DNA from: Methylobacterium brachiatum
GTDB taxonomy: Bacteria > Pseudomonadota > Alphaproteobacteria > Rhizobiales > Beijerinckiaceae
DNA length: 64,000 nt
NCBI RefSeq assembly: GCF_020523825.1
Contig: NZ_JAJALK010000007.1
Span: 62,001 to 126,000 of the forward strand
Reading direction: 5' to 3'
This document shows positions 49,018 through 60,038 of the stretch, piece after piece. The translations under genes were made by a program, and so were the position numbers. The notes under the pieces are model-generated. The model was not told where the DNA came from and searched no databases. It was given only the letters and a program-made list of their open reading frames with translations. Each line of letters opens with the position of its first letter. Position 1 is the stretch's first letter.

Positions 49018-49740
49018 TCAGCGCGCGCCCGCCAAATCGGGCGGCCGGAGCGTGGGCTCGTCGTCGGGCGCGCGCAGGCGGTAGCCGACGCCGGTCTCGG
49101 TGAGCAGGAGGCGCGGCCGTTCGGGGTCGGCCTCCAGCTTCTGGCGAAGCTGGCGCATGTAGACGCGCAGATATTGCGGATCGGAGGAGACCGAGACCGC
49201 CTGCATCAGCTGCGCGTGGGTCAGCACCTTGCCGGCATGGTGCACCAGCACGCGCAGGAAATCGTATTCCCGCGGGGTGAGCTTCACCTCGGAATCGTCG
49301 ACCTTCACGATCCGCCGGACAAGGTCGATCGACAGGCGGTCGACCCGGAAGATCGGGCGCTCGCCCTGGACGGCGAGCTGGTGGCGCAGGGCCGCGCGCA
49401 GGCGGGCCAGCAGTTCCGCCATCCCGAAGGGCTTGGTGACGTAATCGTCGGCTCCGAGATCCAGCGCCTCGACCTTGCCGCCCTCGTCGGTGCGGCTCGA
49501 CAGAACCACAACCGGCAGTTCCGGATGGCGCGTCCGGATCGCGCGCAGCAGATCGTGGCCGCGCATATCCGGCAGGCCGAGATCCAGGATGACGAGGTCG
49601 ATCCGGTCGCGGCCCAGCACCTCCAGGGCGGCGGCGGCGTTGGGTGCCTCCAGGATGGCGTAGCCCTGGGTGGAGAGCCCCGTGCGCAGCAGCTTTCGGA
49701 TCGGCGGCTCGTCGTCGATGACCAGGATGGTCGGGCTCAT
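49018..49740 (-). CDS. kdpE: Kdp operon response regulator KdpE
   Basis: A 240-residue OmpR-type regulator. The receiver has [14 protein letters not shown], the phospho-acceptor Asp in [13 protein letters not shown] and Lys in [13 protein letters not shown]. The winged-helix domain has [29 protein letters not shown] and [14 protein letters not shown]. It activates the kdp promoter when phosphorylated by KdpD at low potassium. The ATGA overlap with kdpD makes the two coupled. It is the last gene of the kdp operon. Confidence 0.95.
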   Translation of the reverse strand: MSPTILVIDDEPPIRKLLRTGLSTQGYAILEAPNAAAALEVLGRDRIDLVILDLGLPDMRGHDLLRAIRTRHPELPVVVLSSRTDEGGKVEALDLGADDYVTKPFGMAELLARLRAALRHQLAVQGERPIFRVDRLSIDLVRRIVKVDDSEVKLTPREYDFLRVLVHHAGKVLTHAQLMQAVSVSSDPQYLRVYMRQLRQKLEADPERPRLLLTETGVGYRLRAPDDEPTLRPPDLAGAR

Positions 49741-52454
49741 GCGGCGATGTCCTTGGGCGCGGTCCGGGCCGGGACCGGCAGCATCACGGTGAAGACGGCG
49801 CCACGGCGGTCGCGCCGGTTGGCGGCGGTGACGGTGCCGCCCATGGCCTCGACGAAGCCCCGGGCGATGGCGAGCCCCAGCCCGGTGCCGGCCCGGACCC
49901 GGTCGCTCTTGCGCACCCGGTGGAACTTGTCGAACACGCGCTCGACCTCGGATTCCGGCAGGCCGTCGCCCTCGTCCAGGATGTCGAGACGCACCCGTCC
50001 GCCCTCCCGGCGCGCGCTCAGGGTCACGGTCGAGCCTTTGGGCGCGTATTTGCCGGCATTGTCGAGCAGGTTGAACAGCACCTGCTCGAACAGGACCGGG
50101 TCGAGCCGGAGCACCGGCAGGTCGGGCGCCAGATCGACCGCCACGCGATGCTCGGCCAGCACCGCCTCGGCCCGGCGCAGGGCCGTGTCGACGATCTCGG
50201 CGACGTCCTGGGGCGCGAGGTTCGGGGCGACCGCGCCAGCCTCAAGCCGGGTCATGTCGAGCAGGTTGGCGATGAAGCGGTTCAGCCGCTCGGATTCGGT
50301 GATGATCGTCGCCAGGAGCTCGGCCTTGGCCTCGGGCGGCAGGTCGGCGTCGAGGTCGCGCAGGGTACTGGCCGCCCCGAGCACGGAGGCCAGCGGGGTC
50401 CGCAGGTCGTGGCTGATCGAGGTCAGCAGGGCCTGACGCAGGCGGTCGGTTTCGGCGGCGCGCTCGGCCCGGTCGAGATCCTCCACGAGCCGCACCCGCT
50501 CGATGGCGAGCGCGCCCATGTCGGCGAGCGCGTCGAGGAGGCGCCGGCCCTCCGGGGTCAGGATCGGCCCGGCGCCGTCCGCGTCGAGGCCGATCACCCC
50601 GATCGTCCCGCGGCCGGTGCGCATCGGCAGGAACAGCCGCTTGGCGCCCGGCAGCGTGTCGGCGCCGCGGCCGGCCGGGCGATCGTTGCCGAAGGCCCAT
50701 TGGGCGGCCGCGAGATCGGCCGCGTCCAGCCGGTCCTCCGGCGGGTAGCCCGCCCGCACCGCGACGGTCGTCCCGTCGGGCAGCAGCAGGACCACCCGGA
50801 CCTTGAGCATGGCGGCGACCTGCGCGCAGGTGGCCCAGAGCACGTCGTCCAGGGTGCCGCAGCCCGCGAGCTTGCGCGAAAAACCGAACAGCCGCTCGGT
50901 GGACCTGGCCCGTCCCTGGCTGACCATCGCGATCCGGCGGGCGCGGGCGGCAAGGTTGGAGACCAGCACGGCAACCAGGGTGAACAGCAGGAAGGCCGCC
51001 ACGTTGGTCGGGTCGGCGATGGTGAAGGTGTAGACCGGCGGCAGGAAGAAGAAGTTGTAGGCGAGCGAGGCCGAGACCACCGCGGCGAGGGACGGCCCGA
51101 GCCCCCATCGCACCGCGACCGCGACGACCCCGGTCAGCAGCATGAGATCGGCATTCTCGATGCCGGTATAGGGCTGAAGCAGCAGGGCTGCGCCGAGCGC
51201 CGCCAGGGTCGCCAGCAGGGCCATCAGGTAGGGGCCGGTCTCGAAGGTCGCGGCCGGGGCGACGGTTGCCACCGCCCGGCGGGGCGGGGCCTCGGCCGGC
51301 ACGGCCTCGCCGGGCACCACATGGACGCTGATATTGCCGCTGCGGCGCACGAGGTCGTGCACCACCGACCCGTTCAGAAGCTCGAAGATCCACGCCCGCG
51401 CCGCCTTGCCGACCACGATGTGGTTGACGTTGGCGGAGCGGGCATAGGCCAGGATGTCGTCGGCGACGCGCCGCCCCCCGGGCAGGGTGACGGCGTCGCC
51501 CCCGAGCCGGTCGGCGAGGCGCAGGGTCTCGGCGATGCGGTCGCGCTCGGCCTCGCTACGGGTGCTGGCGCGCGGGGCCTCGATGAACAGCGCCGTCCAG
51601 GGCGCGTGCAGCCGGTCGGCGACGCGCTTGGCGTAGCGCACGAGGCCGGCCGAGCGCGGATCGTCGCTGATGCAGACCAGCACCCGCTCGCCGGCGCTCC
51701 AAGGCCCCGCGATGGCGTTGGCCTGCATGTGGCTGAGCAGTTCGTCGTCAACCCGGTCGGCGGTCCGGCGCAGAGCGAGCTCGCGCAGGGCCGTCAGGTT
51801 GCCCCGGGAGAAGTAGTGCTTCAGCGCGCGCTCGGCGTTGGTCGGGACGTAGACCTTGCCGTCCTTCAGACGCTGGATCAGGTCGTCCGGGTTGAGGTCG
51901 ACCACCTCGATATCGTCGGCCCGGTCCAGAATGCCGTCCGGAACGGTCTCGCGGACGCGGATGCGGGTGATCTGCGCCACCACGTCGTTGAGGCTCTCGA
52001 CATGCTGGATGTTGAGCGTCGTGTAGACGTCGATGCCGGCGTCGAGCAGCTCCTCGACATCCTGATAGCGCTTCGGGTGGCGCGAGCCGGGCGCGTTGGT
52101 GTGGGCGAGCTCGTCGACCAGCGCCAGGGCCGGCCGGCGGGCCAGCAGGGCGTCGAGGTCCATCTCGTCGAGTTTCGAGCCGTGATAGGGCACGGCGCGG
52201 CGCGGGAGGACTGAGAAGCCGTCGAGCAGGGCCTCGGTCTCGGCCCTGCCATGGGTCTCGACGATGCCCACCACCACGTCGATGCCGGCCTCCCGCTTGG
52301 CGCGGGCGATGGTCAGCATCTCGTAGGTCTTGCCGACCCCGGGGGCGGCCCCCAGGAACACCTTCAGCCGGCCGCGGATGCGGGCCTCCCGGCGCGCGGC
52401 TTCGAGCAGCGCGTCGGGGGAGGGGCGGTCCGGATCACGGCCGGTCTCGGGCAT
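49737..52454 (-). CDS. kdpD: Potassium/turgor sensor kinase KdpD
   Basis: A 905-residue KdpD. The N-terminal KdpD domain has an ATP-binding loop [13 protein letters not shown] (Walker A) with [20 protein letters not shown] and [24 protein letters not shown]-like segment follows ([24 protein letters not shown]). Four TM helices lie about residues 405-505, then a GAF-like region, then HisKA with phospho-His in [21 protein letters not shown] and an HATPase_c domain with [10 protein letters not shown] and GTGLGLAI. It is full length. It senses K+ limitation and controls KdpE. Confidence 0.95.
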   Translation of the reverse strand: MPETGRDPDRPSPDALLEAARREARIRGRLKVFLGAAPGVGKTYEMLTIARAKREAGIDVVVGIVETHGRAETEALLDGFSVLPRRAVPYHGSKLDEMDLDALLARRPALALVDELAHTNAPGSRHPKRYQDVEELLDAGIDVYTTLNIQHVESLNDVVAQITRIRVRETVPDGILDRADDIEVVDLNPDDLIQRLKDGKVYVPTNAERALKHYFSRGNLTALRELALRRTADRVDDELLSHMQANAIAGPWSAGERVLVCISDDPRSAGLVRYAKRVADRLHAPWTALFIEAPRASTRSEAERDRIAETLRLADRLGGDAVTLPGGRRVADDILAYARSANVNHIVVGKAARAWIFELLNGSVVHDLVRRSGNISVHVVPGEAVPAEAPPRRAVATVAPAATFETGPYLMALLATLAALGAALLLQPYTGIENADLMLLTGVVAVAVRWGLGPSLAAVVSASLAYNFFFLPPVYTFTIADPTNVAAFLLFTLVAVLVSNLAARARRIAMVSQGRARSTERLFGFSRKLAGCGTLDDVLWATCAQVAAMLKVRVVLLLPDGTTVAVRAGYPPEDRLDAADLAAAQWAFGNDRPAGRGADTLPGAKRLFLPMRTGRGTIGVIGLDADGAGPILTPEGRRLLDALADMGALAIERVRLVEDLDRAERAAETDRLRQALLTSISHDLRTPLASVLGAASTLRDLDADLPPEAKAELLATIITESERLNRFIANLLDMTRLEAGAVAPNLAPQDVAEIVDTALRRAEAVLAEHRVAVDLAPDLPVLRLDPVLFEQVLFNLLDNAGKYAPKGSTVTLSARREGGRVRLDILDEGDGLPESEVERVFDKFHRVRKSDRVRAGTGLGLAIARGFVEAMGGTVTAANRRDRRGAVFTVMLPVPARTAPKDIAA

Positions 52455-52463
52455 GCTTTCCCT

Positions 52464-53069
52464 TCAGCGCGGGGCCAGGCCGTCCAGGGCGAGGTTGAGG
52501 GCTAGCACGTTCACCCGGGGCTCGCCGAGCAGTCCCAGCGTGCGCCCCTCGGTCTGCGCGGCGACGAGCTGGCGCAGGCGCTCCTCGAGCAGGTTGCGGG
52601 CCTTGGCGACCCGAGGGACCTGGAACAGGGCGGCCTCCGGGGAGATGTCCGGGTCGAGGCCCGAGCCGCTGGCGGTGACGAGGTCCACCGGGACCGGCTG
52701 GGCGGGATTCTCGGCGGCCAGCGCGTCGCGGTCGCCCTTGACCCGCTCGGCCAGCGCGGCACTCGTCGGGCCGAGATTGGAGCCCGACGAATTGGACGCG
52801 TTGTAGGGGGCCGGCACGGTCTTGGTCGGATCGGCGGGATCCGCGGCGCTCGTGGCCGAGGGGCGGCCGTGGAAGTAGGTGGCCCCGGCAAAGCTCTGGC
52901 CGATCAGGCTCGAGCCGACGACGTGACCGTCGCGCGCGATCAGGCTGCCGGCGGCGCGCGCCGGGAAGATGAGGCCGGCGAGGCCGGTGACGGCCAGCGG
53001 GTAGGCGAGGCCGGTGATCGCGGTCAGCATCGTGAGCAGGACCAGGGCGGGGCGAAGCTGCGTGAGCAT
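52464..53069 (-). CDS. kdpC: Potassium-transporting ATPase subunit KdpC
   Basis: A 201-residue KdpC, the single-helix subunit that stabilises the KdpFABC complex. The N-terminal TM helix ([23 protein letters not shown], about 10-32) is followed by [18 protein letters not shown] and, later, [28 protein letters not shown], both signature segments of KdpC. It comes 23 bases after kdpB and 9 before kdpD. Length and ends are normal. Confidence 0.95.
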   Translation of the reverse strand: MLTQLRPALVLLTMLTAITGLAYPLAVTGLAGLIFPARAAGSLIARDGHVVGSSLIGQSFAGATYFHGRPSATSAADPADPTKTVPAPYNASNSSGSNLGPTSAALAERVKGDRDALAAENPAQPVPVDLVTASGSGLDPDISPEAALFQVPRVAKARNLLEERLRQLVAAQTEGRTLGLLGEPRVNVLALNLALDGLAPR

Positions 53070-53092
53070 GGCGGGTCTTCCGGCGAACGGGT

Positions 53093-55183
53093 TCAGGCGA
53101 GGTGCAGGGCGGTGACGGCGAGGTCGATGGCCTTGATGGCCGCGAACGGCACCAGGACGCCGCCGAGCCCGTAGATCAGCAGGTTCCGGCGCAGCAGCGC
53201 GGCGGCGCCGACCGCCCGATAGGTCACGCCCCGCAGGGCGAGGGGGATCAACGCCACGATGATCAGGGCGTTGAAGATGATCGCCGACAGGATCGCGCTC
53301 TGGGGCGAGGCGAGGCCCATGACGTTGAGCGCCTGGAGCTGCGGGTAGAGACCCAGGAACATGGCCGGGATGATCGCGAAGTACTTCGCGACGTCGTTGG
53401 CGATGGAGAAGGTGGTCAGCGCCCCCCGGGTCATCAGCAATTGCTTGCCGATGCCGACGATCTCGATGAGCTTGGTCGGGTCGCTGTCGAGGTCGACCAT
53501 GTTGCCGGCCTCACGGGCCGCCACCGTGCCGGTGTTCATGGCGACGCCGACATCGGCCTGCGCCAGCGCCGGGGCGTCGTTGGTGCCGTCGCCGCACATG
53601 GCCACCAGCTTGCCCTGGGCCTGCTCGGCGCGGATCAGCGCCAGCTTGTCCTCCGGGGTGGCCTGGGCGAGGAAATCGTCGACGCCGGCCTCGGCGGCGA
53701 TGGCGGCGGCGGTCATCGGGTTGTCGCCGGTGATCATGACCGTGCGGATGCCCATCCGGCGCAGCTCCGCGAAGCGCTCGCGGATGCCGCCCTTCACGAT
53801 GTCCTTCAGATAGACGACACCGAGCAGCCGGCCGTCGCGGGCCACCGCCAGGGGCGTGCCGCCGGCCTTGGCGATCTCTTCGGCGATGGCGCGGATCTCG
53901 GCGACGGATTCGGGCTCCGCTTCCGGCTGATAGGCCAGGGCGGCGTTCGAACCCCGGCTCGCCATGGGCTGCGCCGAGACCGAGGCGATCACCGCCTCGA
54001 CCGCGCCCTTGCGGATGGAGACGCCGTCGAGATCGACGCCGCTCATGCGCGACTGGGCGGTGAAGGGCACGAAGCTGGCATTGAGGCCGGCCATGTCCCG
54101 GGCGCGGATGCCGTAGGTCTCCTTGGCCAGCACCACAATCGAGCGGCCCTCCGGGGTCTCGTCGGCGAGCGAGGCGAGCTGAGCCGCGTCGGCGAGATCC
54201 GCCGCGGTCACGCCGGCGATCGGCCGGAACTCGGTGGCCTGGCGGTTGCCCAGCGTGATCGTGCCGGTCTTGTCCAGGAGCAGCGTGTCGACGTCGCCGG
54301 CCGCCTCGACCGCCCGGCCCGACAGGGCGAGGACATTGAAGCGCACCAGCCGGTCCATGCCGGCGATGCCGATGGCCGAGAGCAGCGCGCCGATTGTGGT
54401 CGGGATCAGGGTGACGAACAGGGCGACCAGCACGATCAGCGGGATCGCGCCGCCGGCATAGGCGGCAAAGCTCGGGATCGAGGCCACCGCGAACACGAAC
54501 ACGATGGTCAGGCCGGCGAGCAGGATGTTGAGCGCGATCTCGTTCGGGGTCTTCTGGCGCGACGCGCCTTCGACCAGGGCGATCATCCGGTCGACGAAGG
54601 TCGAGCCCGCCGCCGCGGTGATCCGCACCCGGATCTGGTCGGAGAGCACCTGCGTGCCCCCGGTCACCGCCGAGCGGTCGCCGCCGGATTCCCGGATGAC
54701 GGGGGCGGATTCGCCGGTGATCGCCGCCTCGTTGACCGAGGCGACGCCCTGGATGACCTCGCCGTCGGACGGGATCAGCTCGCCGGCCTCGACCAGCACG
54801 ACGTCGCCGACCTTGAGGCTGGTGCCCGGGACGGTCTCGTAGTGATCGCCCGGGCCGGTGAGACGCTTGGCCATCATCTCGGTGCGGGTGCGGCGCAGGC
54901 TGTCGGCCTGGGCCTTGCCGCGGCCCTCGGCCAGGGCCTCGGCGAAATTGGCGAAGACCAGGGTGAACCACAGCCACAGGATGATCTGGCCGGAGAACAG
55001 CAGGTCGCCGGCGCCGGTGGCGACATCGCGGAGGAACAGCACGGTGGTGAGCGCGGCCACGACCTCGACCACGAACATGACCGGGTTGCGGATCATGGCG
55101 CGCGGGTCGAGCTTCTTCACGGAGCCGAGGAGCGCCGGCCCGACCAGGGCGGGGCTGAACAGGGATGCGGTCTTGCGGGACAT
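53093..55183 (-). CDS. kdpB: Potassium-transporting ATPase catalytic subunit KdpB
   Basis: A 696-residue P-type ATPase subunit that energises K+ uptake. The phosphorylation site is the Asp in [12 protein letters not shown], the TGES motif is present in AITGESAPV, and [24 protein letters not shown] and [21 protein letters not shown] complete the haloacid-dehalogenase core. Membrane helices flank these. It follows a small 63-residue ORF and kdpA. Full length. Confidence 0.96.
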   Translation of the reverse strand: MSRKTASLFSPALVGPALLGSVKKLDPRAMIRNPVMFVVEVVAALTTVLFLRDVATGAGDLLFSGQIILWLWFTLVFANFAEALAEGRGKAQADSLRRTRTEMMAKRLTGPGDHYETVPGTSLKVGDVVLVEAGELIPSDGEVIQGVASVNEAAITGESAPVIRESGGDRSAVTGGTQVLSDQIRVRITAAAGSTFVDRMIALVEGASRQKTPNEIALNILLAGLTIVFVFAVASIPSFAAYAGGAIPLIVLVALFVTLIPTTIGALLSAIGIAGMDRLVRFNVLALSGRAVEAAGDVDTLLLDKTGTITLGNRQATEFRPIAGVTAADLADAAQLASLADETPEGRSIVVLAKETYGIRARDMAGLNASFVPFTAQSRMSGVDLDGVSIRKGAVEAVIASVSAQPMASRGSNAALAYQPEAEPESVAEIRAIAEEIAKAGGTPLAVARDGRLLGVVYLKDIVKGGIRERFAELRRMGIRTVMITGDNPMTAAAIAAEAGVDDFLAQATPEDKLALIRAEQAQGKLVAMCGDGTNDAPALAQADVGVAMNTGTVAAREAGNMVDLDSDPTKLIEIVGIGKQLLMTRGALTTFSIANDVAKYFAIIPAMFLGLYPQLQALNVMGLASPQSAILSAIIFNALIIVALIPLALRGVTYRAVGAAALLRRNLLIYGLGGVLVPFAAIKAIDLAVTALHLA

Positions 55184-55233
55184 GGATCGGGTGTCCGGAG
55201 AGGGGCGGGGAGGCGCAAGCGCGCCTCGGGATG

Positions 55234-55425
55234 TCAGGGGGCGGTGCCGGCGGTGAGCGCGTGGGCCGCCATCAGCGCCAGGGCCGCGAGCAGCAGGACG
55301 CCGAGCAGCGCCAGCACGAGGTCGGAGGTCCGCGGCGGCGCGCCGGCCCGATGCCGCGCAGGCGGAGCCCGGTGCAGCATCAGGTGGTGGCGCGGCATGC
55401 GCCGGGTCGGGAGGGTGCGCCGCAT
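55234..55425 (-). CDS. 63-residue membrane protein between kdpA and kdpB
   Basis: The ATG at 55423-55425 sits one base beyond the kdpA stop (TGAGATG), which strongly suggests coupled translation, and the stop lies 50 bases before kdpB. The N-terminal half is basic and Pro/His-rich ([19 protein letters not shown]). The C-terminal half is a hydrophobic helix ([22 protein letters not shown]). No family is known to me. Its location argues for a role tied to the Kdp pump. Confidence 0.6.
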   Translation of the reverse strand: MRRTLPTRRMPRHHLMLHRAPPARHRAGAPPRTSDLVLALLGVLLLAALALMAAHALTAGTAP

Positions 55426-55426
55426 C

Positions 55427-57142
55427 TCAGCCGCCCGTCGCGAAGGTTTGGCCGGCCGAACCGGCGAGGTGCTCGACCACCGGGCCCAGGGCCAGGGACG
55501 GGAAGAAGGTCAGGCCGCCGACGATCAGGATCACCCCGACGAGCAGCCCGATGAACAGGCCGCCATGGGTCGGGAAGGTGCCGGCCGAGGCCGGGAGCGT
55601 CTTCTTGGCGGCGAGCGAACCCGCGATCGCCAGAACCGGGATCTTCACGAAGAACCGGCCGACCAGCATCGCGAGGCCGAGCGTGCTGTTGTAGAACAGG
55701 GTGTTGGCCGTGAGCCCGCCGAAGGCCGAGCCGTTATTGGCCGCCGCCGAGGTGTAGGCATAGAGGATCTCGGTGAAGCCGTGCGGCCCGGCATTGGCCG
55801 GACCGGCCAGCCCCGCCGGCAGCACGGTGGCGAGGGCGGTGCCGCCCAGCATCATCAGCGGCAGGCACAGGATGCCGAGCATCGCCATCTTCACCTCCCG
55901 CGCCTCGATCTTCTTGCCGAGATATTCGGGGGTGCGCCCGACCATCAGGCCGGCCACGAAGATCGCCACGATCACGAAGACCAGCATGCCGTAGAGGCCG
56001 GCGCCGACGCCGCCGATGACGACCTCGCCGAGCTGCATGTTGATCAGCGGGATCATGCCGCCGAGCGCCGTGAAGCTGTCGTGCATGGCGTTGACGGCAC
56101 CGCAGGAGGCCGCCGTCGTGACCACGGCGAACAGGGCCGAGGCCACGATCCCGAAGCGGACCTCCTTGCCCTCGAAGTTGCCGCCGGCGAATCCGAGGCC
56201 GTTGAGCACGGAGCCGCCCTGCGCCTCGGCCCAGTAGGTGACGAGGACGCCCGCCAGGAACAGGAATCCCATGGCGCCGAGGATCGCCCAGCCCTGGCGC
56301 TCGTCCCCGACCATGCGGCCGAACACGTTGGTGAGGGCCGCACCGATCGCGAAGATCGAGACCATCTGGACGAAGTTCGACAGCGCGGTCGGGTTCTCGA
56401 ACGGGTGCGCGGCGTTGGCGTTGAAGAAACCGCCGCCGTTGGTGCCGAGCATCTTGATCGCCACCTGGCTCGCCACCGGGCCGATCGCGATCGTCTGCTT
56501 GGCGCCTTCCAGCGTGGTCGCGTCGATCGAGGCGCCGAGCGTCTGCGGCACGCCCTGCCAGACCAGGAACAGCGCGTAGGGGATGCAGAGCGGCACCAGC
56601 AGGTAGAGGGTGGCCCGGGTGACATCGACCCAGAAGGAGCCGATCGTGCCGGAGGAGGCCCGGGCGAAGCCGCGGATCAGCGCCACCGCCACGGCGATGC
56701 CGGTGGCGGCCGACAGGAAGTTCTGGTGGGTCAGCCCCAGCATCTGGGCGAGGTACGAGAGCGTGGTCTCGCCCCCGTAGGATTGCCAGTTGGTGTTGGT
56801 GACGAAGCTCGTCGCCGTGTTGAAGGCGAGGTCCGGCGCCACGGCGGCCTGATCGGCCGGGTTCAGCGGCAGGAGCGCCTGGAGCCGCAGGATCGCGTAG
56901 AGCAGCGCGAAGCCGAGCAGGTGGAACAGGATCACCCCGCCGACATAGGCGAGCCAGTGCTGCTCCTGGCGGGCATCGATGCCGGCGACGCGGTAGAAGG
57001 CCCGCTCCACCGGGGCCAGGATCGGCGAGAGCGGCGTGCGCTCGCCGTTGAAGACGCGCGTCATGTAGAGCCCGAGGGGCTTCACGAGCGCCAAGACGAC
57101 CGCGCAATACAGTGCGATCTGCATCCAGCCGTTGAGGGTCAT
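55427..57142 (-). CDS. kdpA: Potassium-transporting ATPase subunit KdpA
   Basis: A 571-residue channel-like subunit that selects K+ in the KdpFABC pump. Membrane helices run throughout, with selectivity-filter-like segments: [38 protein letters not shown], and [22 protein letters not shown] near residue 460, each matching one of the four pore repeats. KdpF lies just upstream, then the small ORF at 57266. Full length. Confidence 0.96.
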   Translation of the reverse strand: MTLNGWMQIALYCAVVLALVKPLGLYMTRVFNGERTPLSPILAPVERAFYRVAGIDARQEQHWLAYVGGVILFHLLGFALLYAILRLQALLPLNPADQAAVAPDLAFNTATSFVTNTNWQSYGGETTLSYLAQMLGLTHQNFLSAATGIAVAVALIRGFARASSGTIGSFWVDVTRATLYLLVPLCIPYALFLVWQGVPQTLGASIDATTLEGAKQTIAIGPVASQVAIKMLGTNGGGFFNANAAHPFENPTALSNFVQMVSIFAIGAALTNVFGRMVGDERQGWAILGAMGFLFLAGVLVTYWAEAQGGSVLNGLGFAGGNFEGKEVRFGIVASALFAVVTTAASCGAVNAMHDSFTALGGMIPLINMQLGEVVIGGVGAGLYGMLVFVIVAIFVAGLMVGRTPEYLGKKIEAREVKMAMLGILCLPLMMLGGTALATVLPAGLAGPANAGPHGFTEILYAYTSAAANNGSAFGGLTANTLFYNSTLGLAMLVGRFFVKIPVLAIAGSLAAKKTLPASAGTFPTHGGLFIGLLVGVILIVGGLTFFPSLALGPVVEHLAGSAGQTFATGG

Positions 57143-57161
57143 GGGGGTCCGTCCGTAACGC

Positions 57162-57251
57162 TCAGAACCGCTCGGGGCGGACGAGGGCGTAGGTGAGGTA
57201 GCCGAGCAGCCCGAGGGTCGTGAGGGCGCCGAGGGTGAGGTCGAGGCTCAT
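57162..57251 (-). CDS. kdpF: KdpF, small Kdp stabilising subunit
   Basis: A 29-residue single-helix protein, ATG at 57249-57251. The sequence [19 protein letters not shown] plus [10 protein letters not shown] ends with the typical KdpF LxxPERF. It holds the KdpFABC complex together in the membrane. It lies 19 bases before kdpA. Confidence 0.9.
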   Translation of the reverse strand: MSLDLTLGALTTLGLLGYLTYALVRPERF

Positions 57252-57265
57252 GGCGGCCTGTCTCC

Positions 57266-57349
57266 TCAGAAGCGGTCGCAGAGCAGGGCGTAGCCCTCGC
57301 TCAGGGCGAAGAAGGCCAGCCCCGCGGCGATGACGATGAGATCGGGCAT
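57266..57349 (-). CDS. 27-residue micro-protein upstream of kdpF
   Basis: ATG at 57347-57349, stop at 57266-57268, and 14 bases to the kdpF start. One hydrophobic helix (LIVIAAGLAFFALSEGYALL) is followed by CDRF. Short proteins with a similar pattern precede kdpF or kdpA in some bacteria, usually unnamed. A membrane micro-protein acting with the Kdp pump is likely from position. It is the first gene of the operon. Confidence 0.6.
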   Translation of the reverse strand: MPDLIVIAAGLAFFALSEGYALLCDRF

Positions 57350-57883
57350 GATGGGTCCGTGTCGGTTCGCCGGACGACCCGCGGCCGTGCCGCGACCGAT
57401 CCCGGCCGACCCGGATTGTGGGCGGGAACCGCGTTAGGGTTCGAGACGGAGGGGAGGGCGATCTTATAAGGATCGCATCAGGATCGGCGGGGCGGAGCCG
57501 TGCCCGGACCGGGCGCGCGTTCCTGCCGGGGGGCGGTTTCACGCATCCCCGGACGCGGCACGGGTCCCCTCTCCCGCACGGGAGAAGGGGCTCGTCGCGG
57601 CCTGCTTAAGTCGGGATGTGAATGCGTCAGCCCTCACGCGAGGCGCCCCGACCGCGTTCGGCAGCTTGCGTGTTCGCCAGTGTCAGCAGGGCACGGCGTG
57701 CGCCCTTAGCTCTCAGCCTGGGCCAAGACACCGCCCCGACGCAAGACACCGCCCCGACGCCGGCAAAATCTGCCGCGCGGTCGATCCTGCCGGCGTGATC
57801 CCTTCTCCGCCCTTTGAAATCACAGGGAAAATTCTGGAACGCGCCGTGCCTGCTCTCGCACAGGAACTTCGCGAGGGCGTTTC
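57350..57883. other. 534-base region with a direct repeat
   Basis: Upstream of the kdp operon (minus) and of the small gene at 57884 (plus). It contains the palindrome at 57458-57476 and an 18-base unit repeated exactly twice in tandem at 57724-57741 and 57742-57759. No protein gene is convincing; long frames here are antisense to the gene-like context. Confidence 0.4.
57458..57476. promoter_or_regulatory. Near-perfect palindrome upstream of the kdp operon
   Basis: A 19-base palindrome with TTATAAG in the centre and GCGATC/GATCGC arms; outer six base pairs on each side match. It is 109 bases upstream of the first kdp micro-protein gene and the only AT-rich stretch nearby. A binding site for KdpE or a promoter is an inference from position. 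Confidence 0.35.
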
Positions 57884-58495
57884 ATGTCGGTCGGTTCGGT
57901 CACGAGCAGCAGCCTCCAGCGGGACTTGCTCAGCGCTCTGCGGCAGACGCGGGCGACGTCGGCGCAGCAGACGGACGGAAACCCCTTCGCGGTCGCCAGC
58001 CAGGCGACGGTCGCATCGAATGCCACGGGGGCCGCGACGGCCTCCGGCAGCACGGCGTCCGGTCCCGCGCTCTCGAACGACCTGATGGCGTCGCTGCTGC
58101 AGGTGCAATCCGACTTCAGCCAGATCAACGCGCAGGGTGGCCTGGCACCGCCCACATCGTCGACGAGCGTCACCGATGGATCGGCGTCCGACGCCAGTTC
58201 GGCGGACGGCCAGGATTCGGGGAATCCCGCGCCTATCCATCACCATCGGGGGCCCCACGCCCGTCCCGCCGGCTCCGCGAGCCCGGACGTGACCGGTTCC
58301 ACCCCCTCCGGGAACGACAGCACGGCGGCTGCCAAGGCCACCGGCCCCTCGGGCGGCGACGCGAACCCGCTCAGCGGCATCGAGGACGGCCTGCAGGCGC
58401 TGCTGCAGCAGGTCACGAAGGCGATCGCCGCCTACACCACCGCCGGACCGGTCGGGCTGGCGGCTTCCGCCCTCTCGACCTCGTCCAAGGCCTGA
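57884..58495 (+). CDS. Ser/Thr/Ala/Gly-rich protein, unrecognised
   Basis: A 203-residue protein from ATG 57884. There is no signal peptide. The region is low complexity and polar: Ser, Ala, Thr and Gly dominate with few hydrophobic residues, and a short IHHHRGPHARP stretch breaks the pattern. The last 40 residues (GIEDGLQALLQQVTKAIAAYTT) look helical and could be a small interaction domain. I do not recognise the family. Confidence 0.55.
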   Translation: MSVGSVTSSSLQRDLLSALRQTRATSAQQTDGNPFAVASQATVASNATGAATASGSTASGPALSNDLMASLLQVQSDFSQINAQGGLAPPTSSTSVTDGSASDASSADGQDSGNPAPIHHHRGPHARPAGSASPDVTGSTPSGNDSTAAAKATGPSGGDANPLSGIEDGLQALLQQVTKAIAAYTTAGPVGLAASALSTSSKA

Positions 58496-58662
58496 TCGGC
58501 CGGATCACGGCGTCAGGGCGATGACCGAACCGCCGCGCGGAACGTGGTCGATCGGTTTTCACAAGGTAACCATGCGCCGCCGAAACGTCGGATGATGATC
58601 CCCGGCGCCACAGCCCGCGCGATGCTGTAAGTCAGGGGCGAATTCGCGGATCGGAGATTGCC

Positions 58663-59241
58663 ATGTCCCTCACCGTACCGGTCATCCTCGGCAGCGTCCG
58701 CTCGGACCGTATCGGCATCCGGGCGGCCCGGTTCCTGATCGCCCGGCTCGAAGCGCGCGGGCACGTCGCCCCGCTGGTCGATCCCGCCGAGCTGGGCCTT
58801 CCGCTCCTCGACCGCATGTACAAGGAATACCCGGCCGGTACCGCCCCGGAGCCGCTGAAGCGGCTCGCCACGCTCTACCGGGGCGCGGATGCCTTCCTGG
58901 TGGTCTCGGCGGAGTACAATCACGGCGTTCCCCCGGCCCTGTCGAACACCCTCGACCACTTCTTGGAGGAGTATTACTGGCGGCCGTCGGCGATCTGCTG
59001 CTACTCCGCCGGCCAGTTCGGCGGTGTCCGCGCCGCGATGCCGCTCCGGGCGATGCTGGCCGAACTCGGCATGCCCAGCATCCCGTCGCTCCTGCCGATC
59101 CCGCGCCTTCAAAAGGCCCTTGCGGAGGACGGAACGCCCACAGATGCCTGGATCGAGACGGCAGCCTCCAAGTTTCTCGACGAGCTCGCGTGGTATGCCG
59201 AGGCTCTCGGCGAGCGGCGCAAGGCCGGGACGCCGTACTGA
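58663..59241 (+). CDS. NADPH-dependent FMN reductase-like protein
   Basis: A 192-residue flavodoxin-like protein. The phosphate-binding start VPVILGSVRSDRIGIRAARFL (about 4-24) and the VSAEYNHGVPPALSNTLDHF segment (about 86-105) that packs on the flavin are clear, and CYSAGQFGGVRAAM follows. These reduce FMN, quinones or azo dyes with NAD(P)H. It stands in a 150-base-plus spacing from its neighbours, with its own likely promoter. Confidence 0.9.
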   Translation: MSLTVPVILGSVRSDRIGIRAARFLIARLEARGHVAPLVDPAELGLPLLDRMYKEYPAGTAPEPLKRLATLYRGADAFLVVSAEYNHGVPPALSNTLDHFLEEYYWRPSAICCYSAGQFGGVRAAMPLRAMLAELGMPSIPSLLPIPRLQKALAEDGTPTDAWIETAASKFLDELAWYAEALGERRKAGTPY

Positions 59242-59670
59242 AGGGCGCATGCCGTAGATCCGGTCCATACGCGACCGTCTTGTCGTGCCCCGCGCAGCGA
59301 TCCCGCAACGGGCATCGCTCCGAGATCGCCCGCCGTGGGCGATGGTTCCACGGCAGGCGCGATGCGAACCGATCGACAGCGGTGCCAGGCGCCGGGCGAC
59401 GAATATCCGATGACCATTTAAATCCGGCGCCCCAAACGTCCACCGACGTCGCCAGAACCAAATTGAAAGCACAAAAACAGAGCCGAGAAGCGGCCTTGTC
59501 TTTGAGATCGACAGTTAAACTCCAGAACAAATCTTGAGGATGTAACGATCGATATTCCGACGGATCACGGGCTCGATTGGAAAGCTGTATTGCGCTGTTG
59601 CAAAAAGGTGGCTGCACGGACCGCGGAAGTGTGAGATCTTCCCGGCGTTCCCCATCGCGGACGGATTCCG
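59242..59670. other. 429-base gene-free region, partly AT-rich
   Basis: Between the FMN reductase gene and the small gene at 59671. The first part is GC-rich; about 59410-59640 is markedly AT-rich and probably holds the promoter of the downstream gene. No gene or repeat is seen. Confidence 0.35.
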
Positions 59671-60003
59671 ATGAAACTCGACGAGAGGGCGCTCCTTCAG
59701 GAGCGCGTGCGCACGCTTGTCCTGCGTCATGCCCTCGAGGCGGCGCTCGAGCGGCTGGCGGCGGCCACCCGTGAGACCGGCAAGGAGGCCGCGGCCGAGT
59801 TCCAGAGCCTGGAGCAATCGCTGCTCTCGGCCGCCCGCAGCATCGCGGATCGCGCCACCTCCCAGAAGCTGGCGGTGCTGGTCGCGGTGGAAGATGCCAG
59901 CGCGACGCTCCGGAGCGCCTTCGACAATGCCCATGCCCGGCTGGACGCACTGCCGGCCGAGCGGCTCTCGGCCACCGCGCCCCTGAACGCGGTGGCCGCC
60001 TGA
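59671..60003 (+). CDS. Helical hypothetical protein, 110 residues
   Basis: From ATG 59671. It is all-helical and acidic-basic alternating ([49 protein letters not shown]) and could form a helical bundle or coiled coil. No signal peptide or membrane helix is present. Unknown function. Confidence 0.55.
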   Translation: MKLDERALLQERVRTLVLRHALEAALERLAAATRETGKEAAAEFQSLEQSLLSAARSIADRATSQKLAVLVAVEDASATLRSAFDNAHARLDALPAERLSATAPLNAVAA

Positions 60004-60038
60004 CGCCTGCGCGGCGCCGGGGCCTTACCGGCGGTGCA

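Noticed and set aside
53102..57196. 1364-codon open frame antisense to kdpA, kdpB and kdpF
   Set aside because: Very long antisense frames are common in GC-rich DNA; the minus-strand products are clear Kdp subunits.
57724..57759. Possible CRISPR start (tandem repeat)
   Set aside because: Only two copies directly abutting, without spacers or cas genes.
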